From Hyphomicrobiales bacterium (lineage in GTDB: Bacteria; Pseudomonadota; Alphaproteobacteria; Rhizobiales; Beijerinckiaceae): a DNA stretch of 14,301 nt. The position numbers and the translations under genes are program-made. The stretch's first letter is position 1, and the number at the start of each line of letters is the position of its first letter. Positions 12,649-14,301 of this stretch are shown here, piece by piece. The DNA is taken from NCBI GenBank assembly GCA_025363375.1, contig JANYDZ010000722.1:1-14301 (forward strand), in the 5' to 3' direction. The notes under the pieces were generated by a model. The model was not told the origin of the DNA and searched no databases. It saw only the letters and a list, made by a program, of their open reading frames with translations.

Positions 12649-13635
12649 ATGTCCAAACTCAAACTCACCCTCGCCTGCTGGAACTACGACCGCACGCAGG
12701 GTCTGCGCGACGGCTCCGTGCAGCCCGACGGCGTCGAACTCAACTATCTCGCGCTGCCGGTGGAGGAGACCTTCTTCCGCATGGTTCGCAATCAGGAGTT
12801 CGACGTCGCGGAGATGTCGCTCTCGTCCTACACGGTGTCGCTGTTCAAGGACCCCAGGCGCTTCGTCGCGATCCCGATTTTTCCGTCGCGCTTCTTCCGC
12901 CATTCCTGCATCTACGTGAGCGCGAAAAGCGGCGTCAAATCGCCGAAGGATCTCATCGGCAAGAAGATCGGCGTGCCGGAATTCCAGATGACCGCGCCGG
13001 TATGGATCCGCGGCATCCTGGCCGAACATTACGGCGTGCCCGTCGACAGCGTCACCTACTGGACGGGCGGCGAGGAAGAGCCGGGCCGGCCGGAAAAGCA
13101 GTCGCTCGATCTGCCCGCCAACATCAAGGTGAGCCCGATCCCCGAGGACAAGACGCTGTCGCAAATGCTCAAGGACGGCGAGATCGACGCGCTGCACACC
13201 GCGCGCATGCCCTCGACCTTCGACAACAAGCACGTGACGCGGCTGTTCCCCGATTTCCGCAAGGTGGAGCTCGATTATTACCGCGCGACGGGCCTGTTTC
13301 CGACCATGCACACGATCGCCATCCGCCGCGAGGTTTACGAAGCCAACCGCTGGATCGCGCAATCGCTGTTCAAGGCGTTCTGCGAGTCGCAGCGCCGCTG
13401 CTACGAGGACATCAAGCAGACGGCGGCGCATATGTCGATGTTGCCCTTCCTCAACGCCGACGTCGAGGAGGCCGTGCGCGAAATGGGCGACGACTACTGG
13501 CCCTTCGGCTTCGAGAAGAACGAGAAGACGCTGACGACCTTTTTAAAATACCACTACGAATCCGGCCTCTCGAAGCGCCTTCTGAAACCGGCTGAATTAT
13601 TCGCGCCGGAGACGCTGGAAGCGTTCAAGATTTAG
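12649..13635 (+). CDS. 4,5-dihydroxyphthalate decarboxylase homologue (PBP-like fold)
   Basis: A 328-residue protein resembling Pht5 of the phthalate pathway, which converts 4,5-dihydroxyphthalate to protocatechuate and CO2. It shares the opening LTLACWNYDRTQGL, VQPDGVELNYL, FDVAEMSLSSY (51-61), PSRFFRHSCIYV (79-90), LIGKKIGVPEFQMTAPVWIRG and MHTIAIRREVYE. The family has a periplasmic-binding-protein-like fold related to NMT1/THI5. There is no signal peptide, so it is cytosolic and an enzyme or sensor more likely than a transporter subunit. It follows the reductase by 99 bases filled by the heptamer element. Many relatives are annotated this way without proof of activity, so the exact reaction is uncertain. 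If correct, the pathway substrate has a carboxyl group next to the hydroxylated carbons. Confidence 0.85.
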   Translation: MSKLKLTLACWNYDRTQGLRDGSVQPDGVELNYLALPVEETFFRMVRNQEFDVAEMSLSSYTVSLFKDPRRFVAIPIFPSRFFRHSCIYVSAKSGVKSPKDLIGKKIGVPEFQMTAPVWIRGILAEHYGVPVDSVTYWTGGEEEPGRPEKQSLDLPANIKVSPIPEDKTLSQMLKDGEIDALHTARMPSTFDNKHVTRLFPDFRKVELDYYRATGLFPTMHTIAIRREVYEANRWIAQSLFKAFCESQRRCYEDIKQTAAHMSMLPFLNADVEEAVREMGDDYWPFGFEKNEKTLTTFLKYHYESGLSKRLLKPAELFAPETLEAFKI

Positions 13636-13657
13636 CCGGCCGCTGAAAAGCCGCAAG

Positions 13658-13675
13658 GCAAACCTCGTCGTTTGC
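13658..13675. terminator. Hairpin after the rightward operon
   Basis: GCAAAC (13658-13663) and GTTTGC (13670-13675) pair perfectly around CTCGTC, 22 bases past the decarboxylase-homologue stop. It lies between convergent genes and is the first of two hairpins there. No U-run. Confidence 0.4.
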
Positions 13676-13688
13676 GACGGCGTCGCGC

Positions 13689-13703
13689 CCCGCGAACCGC
13701 GGG
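13689..13703. terminator. GC-rich hairpin between convergent genes
   Basis: CCCGCG (13689-13694) and CGCGGG (13698-13703) pair around AAC, 6 bases from the stop of the minus-strand gene. With the hairpin at 13658-13675 it may terminate both converging transcripts. No U-run. Confidence 0.4.
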
Positions 13704-13709
13704 CCCGCC

Positions 13710-14114
13710 TCAATGCGGATGCCCGTACCCCGTCTCGTCGTCGTGGTAATGACCGTGATCGGGCGCGAGTTGTTCAGCTTCCGTGTAGCCGTGCATCAGC
13801 GCCTCCATTGTCTTGCGCATGGGGTCTTCGTTGAGCGCTACGTGCGACGCGAGGAATCCCGCGAGGCGCGCGAAGACCAGCGCCTGCATCGCCAGCGTGT
13901 CGTAGCGGCTATTCTCGTCGAGCCTTTCGCAATCCCTGCTGCAGCGATTGAGCGCGTCGGAAAACAGGCGGTCGGCGTAGGCGGACGGCGCGGCGTCGTC
14001 CGGCCGCGCGCGCGCCTGCTCCGCCAGCAAGCGGCGGGTATGGGCTAGAAACGAAAGGTAGAGATGATCTTCGAGCTTGCGCCCCGGGGAATCGTCGTCG
14101 AGTTCGCCGCACAT
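13710..14114 (-). CDS. Small helical protein with His-rich C-terminal tail
   Basis: A 134-residue soluble protein I do not recognise. Residues 14-115 look mostly helical (LEDHLYLSFLAHTRRLLAEQ, YADRLFSDALNRCSRDCERL, LAMQALVFARLAGFLASH). The last 15 residues, DHGHYHDDETGYGHPH, hold five histidines (120, 122, 124, 132, 134) and several acidic residues, a likely metal-binding tail. There is no signal peptide. GGGAG precedes the ATG at 14114. The gene starts 36 bases after the stop of the partial solute-binding protein upstream, so they may form one operon, possibly metal-related. A link to the catabolic island is not shown, as the two converge. The function is unknown. Confidence 0.7.
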   Translation of the reverse strand: MCGELDDDSPGRKLEDHLYLSFLAHTRRLLAEQARARPDDAAPSAYADRLFSDALNRCSRDCERLDENSRYDTLAMQALVFARLAGFLASHVALNEDPMRKTMEALMHGYTEAEQLAPDHGHYHDDETGYGHPH

Positions 14115-14150
14115 GTTCGTCTCCCGTGGCTGGCGCGAACGCGCCTGGCG

Positions 14151-14301
14151 TCAGCGCGACTGCCGGATCACGATCTCGTTGAACGATTTTTCCCACTTGT
14201 CGCCGTCGTCGATCAGCGTCGCGGGATCGACGAAGCTGAGATTGAGGTTTTCGGAGTCCCTGCGGGCTTTCAAATTGGTCGGGAAAAATTCGCGCCCGGC
14301 C
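14151..14301 (-). CDS. C-terminal end of a probable ABC solute-binding protein (partial)
   Basis: The last 49 residues of a protein running off the right edge. The segment AGREFFPTNLKARRD, then LSFVDPATLIDDGDKWEKSF and NEIVIRQSR, resembles the C terminus of family-1 extracellular solute-binding proteins of the Fe(III)/AfuA/thiamine type. In those, a loop is followed by a final helix ending in a 'D..KW...F.EI' pattern. Such proteins deliver iron or small organic ligands to an ABC importer in the inner membrane. The rest of the gene, including any signal peptide, lies outside the window. The call rests on a short stretch and is tentative; the open frame with no stop from 14300 down to the TGA supports it being coding. 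Confidence 0.5.
   Translation of the reverse strand, partial: AGREFFPTNLKARRDSENLNLSFVDPATLIDDGDKWEKSFNEIVIRQSR

Noticed and set aside
11611..13431. A 606-codon open frame on the minus strand opposite the reductase and decarboxylase genes
   Set aside because: It is antisense to two well-recognised proteins and crosses the intergenic repeat element. Its translation is Arg/His/Ala-rich low complexity typical of the complement of GC-rich codons.
1..14301. tRNA, rRNA, CRISPR, transposase or attachment-site signatures
   Set aside because: None seen: no regularly spaced repeats with spacers, no transposase-like protein, no cloverleaf-like segment noticed by eye. A covariance-model scan was not possible here.

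Overview
The window is GC-rich, densely coded DNA, most probably from an alphaproteobacterium of the Hyphomicrobiales type. This rests on the Rhizobium-style groEL 3' end, a FYDLN-acid family zinc-ribbon protein, an AatA-type aspartate aminotransferase and a short SemiSWEET; no species can be assigned from sequence alone.

Left part (1-5000): a 5'-truncated groEL with a strong downstream hairpin; a small zinc-ribbon protein with an acidic tail; on the minus strand an unrecognised membrane protein and a small secreted Cys-containing protein; then, on the plus strand, a SemiSWEET sugar transporter and an aspartate aminotransferase; then a minus-strand orphan protein carrying an HECTH metallopeptidase-like motif. 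These look like ordinary chromosomal genes, with several short tandem repeats and palindromes between them.

Central part (5174-13635): a catabolic island built as two divergent operons. Leftward from 9175: a phthalate-type Rieske oxygenase, a zinc MDR dehydrogenase, a 174-residue protein whose strand/helix pattern resembles an FtsZ/tubulin GTPase domain with degenerate nucleotide loops, and two small membrane proteins that are homologous to each other and look like the two halves of a YraQ/ArsP-type permease. All five are overlapping or nearly so. Rightward from 9309: a Rieske ferredoxin, a CobW-type metallochaperone GTPase, an IclR regulator, a ferredoxin reductase with an N-terminal plant-type [2Fe-2S] domain, and a homologue of 4,5-dihydroxyphthalate decarboxylase. 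A perfect 11-bp inverted repeat with a 1-bp centre lies between the two operons and is the obvious IclR operator.

The likely joint function is uptake or efflux, ring hydroxylation, oxidation and decarboxylation of an aromatic acid or similar compound. Electrons would pass NAD(P)H -> reductase -> Rieske ferredoxin -> oxygenase, and CobW would supply metal. The substrate is unknown. The combination (phthalate-type oxygenase with a three-component electron chain, CobW, FtsZ-like protein, split permease) is the most interesting content here.

Right edge (13710-14301, minus strand): a small protein with a His-rich tail, and the C-terminal end of what is probably a periplasmic solute-binding protein. 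No stretch longer than 300 bases is without a gene. I saw no tRNA, rRNA, CRISPR array or insertion sequence.
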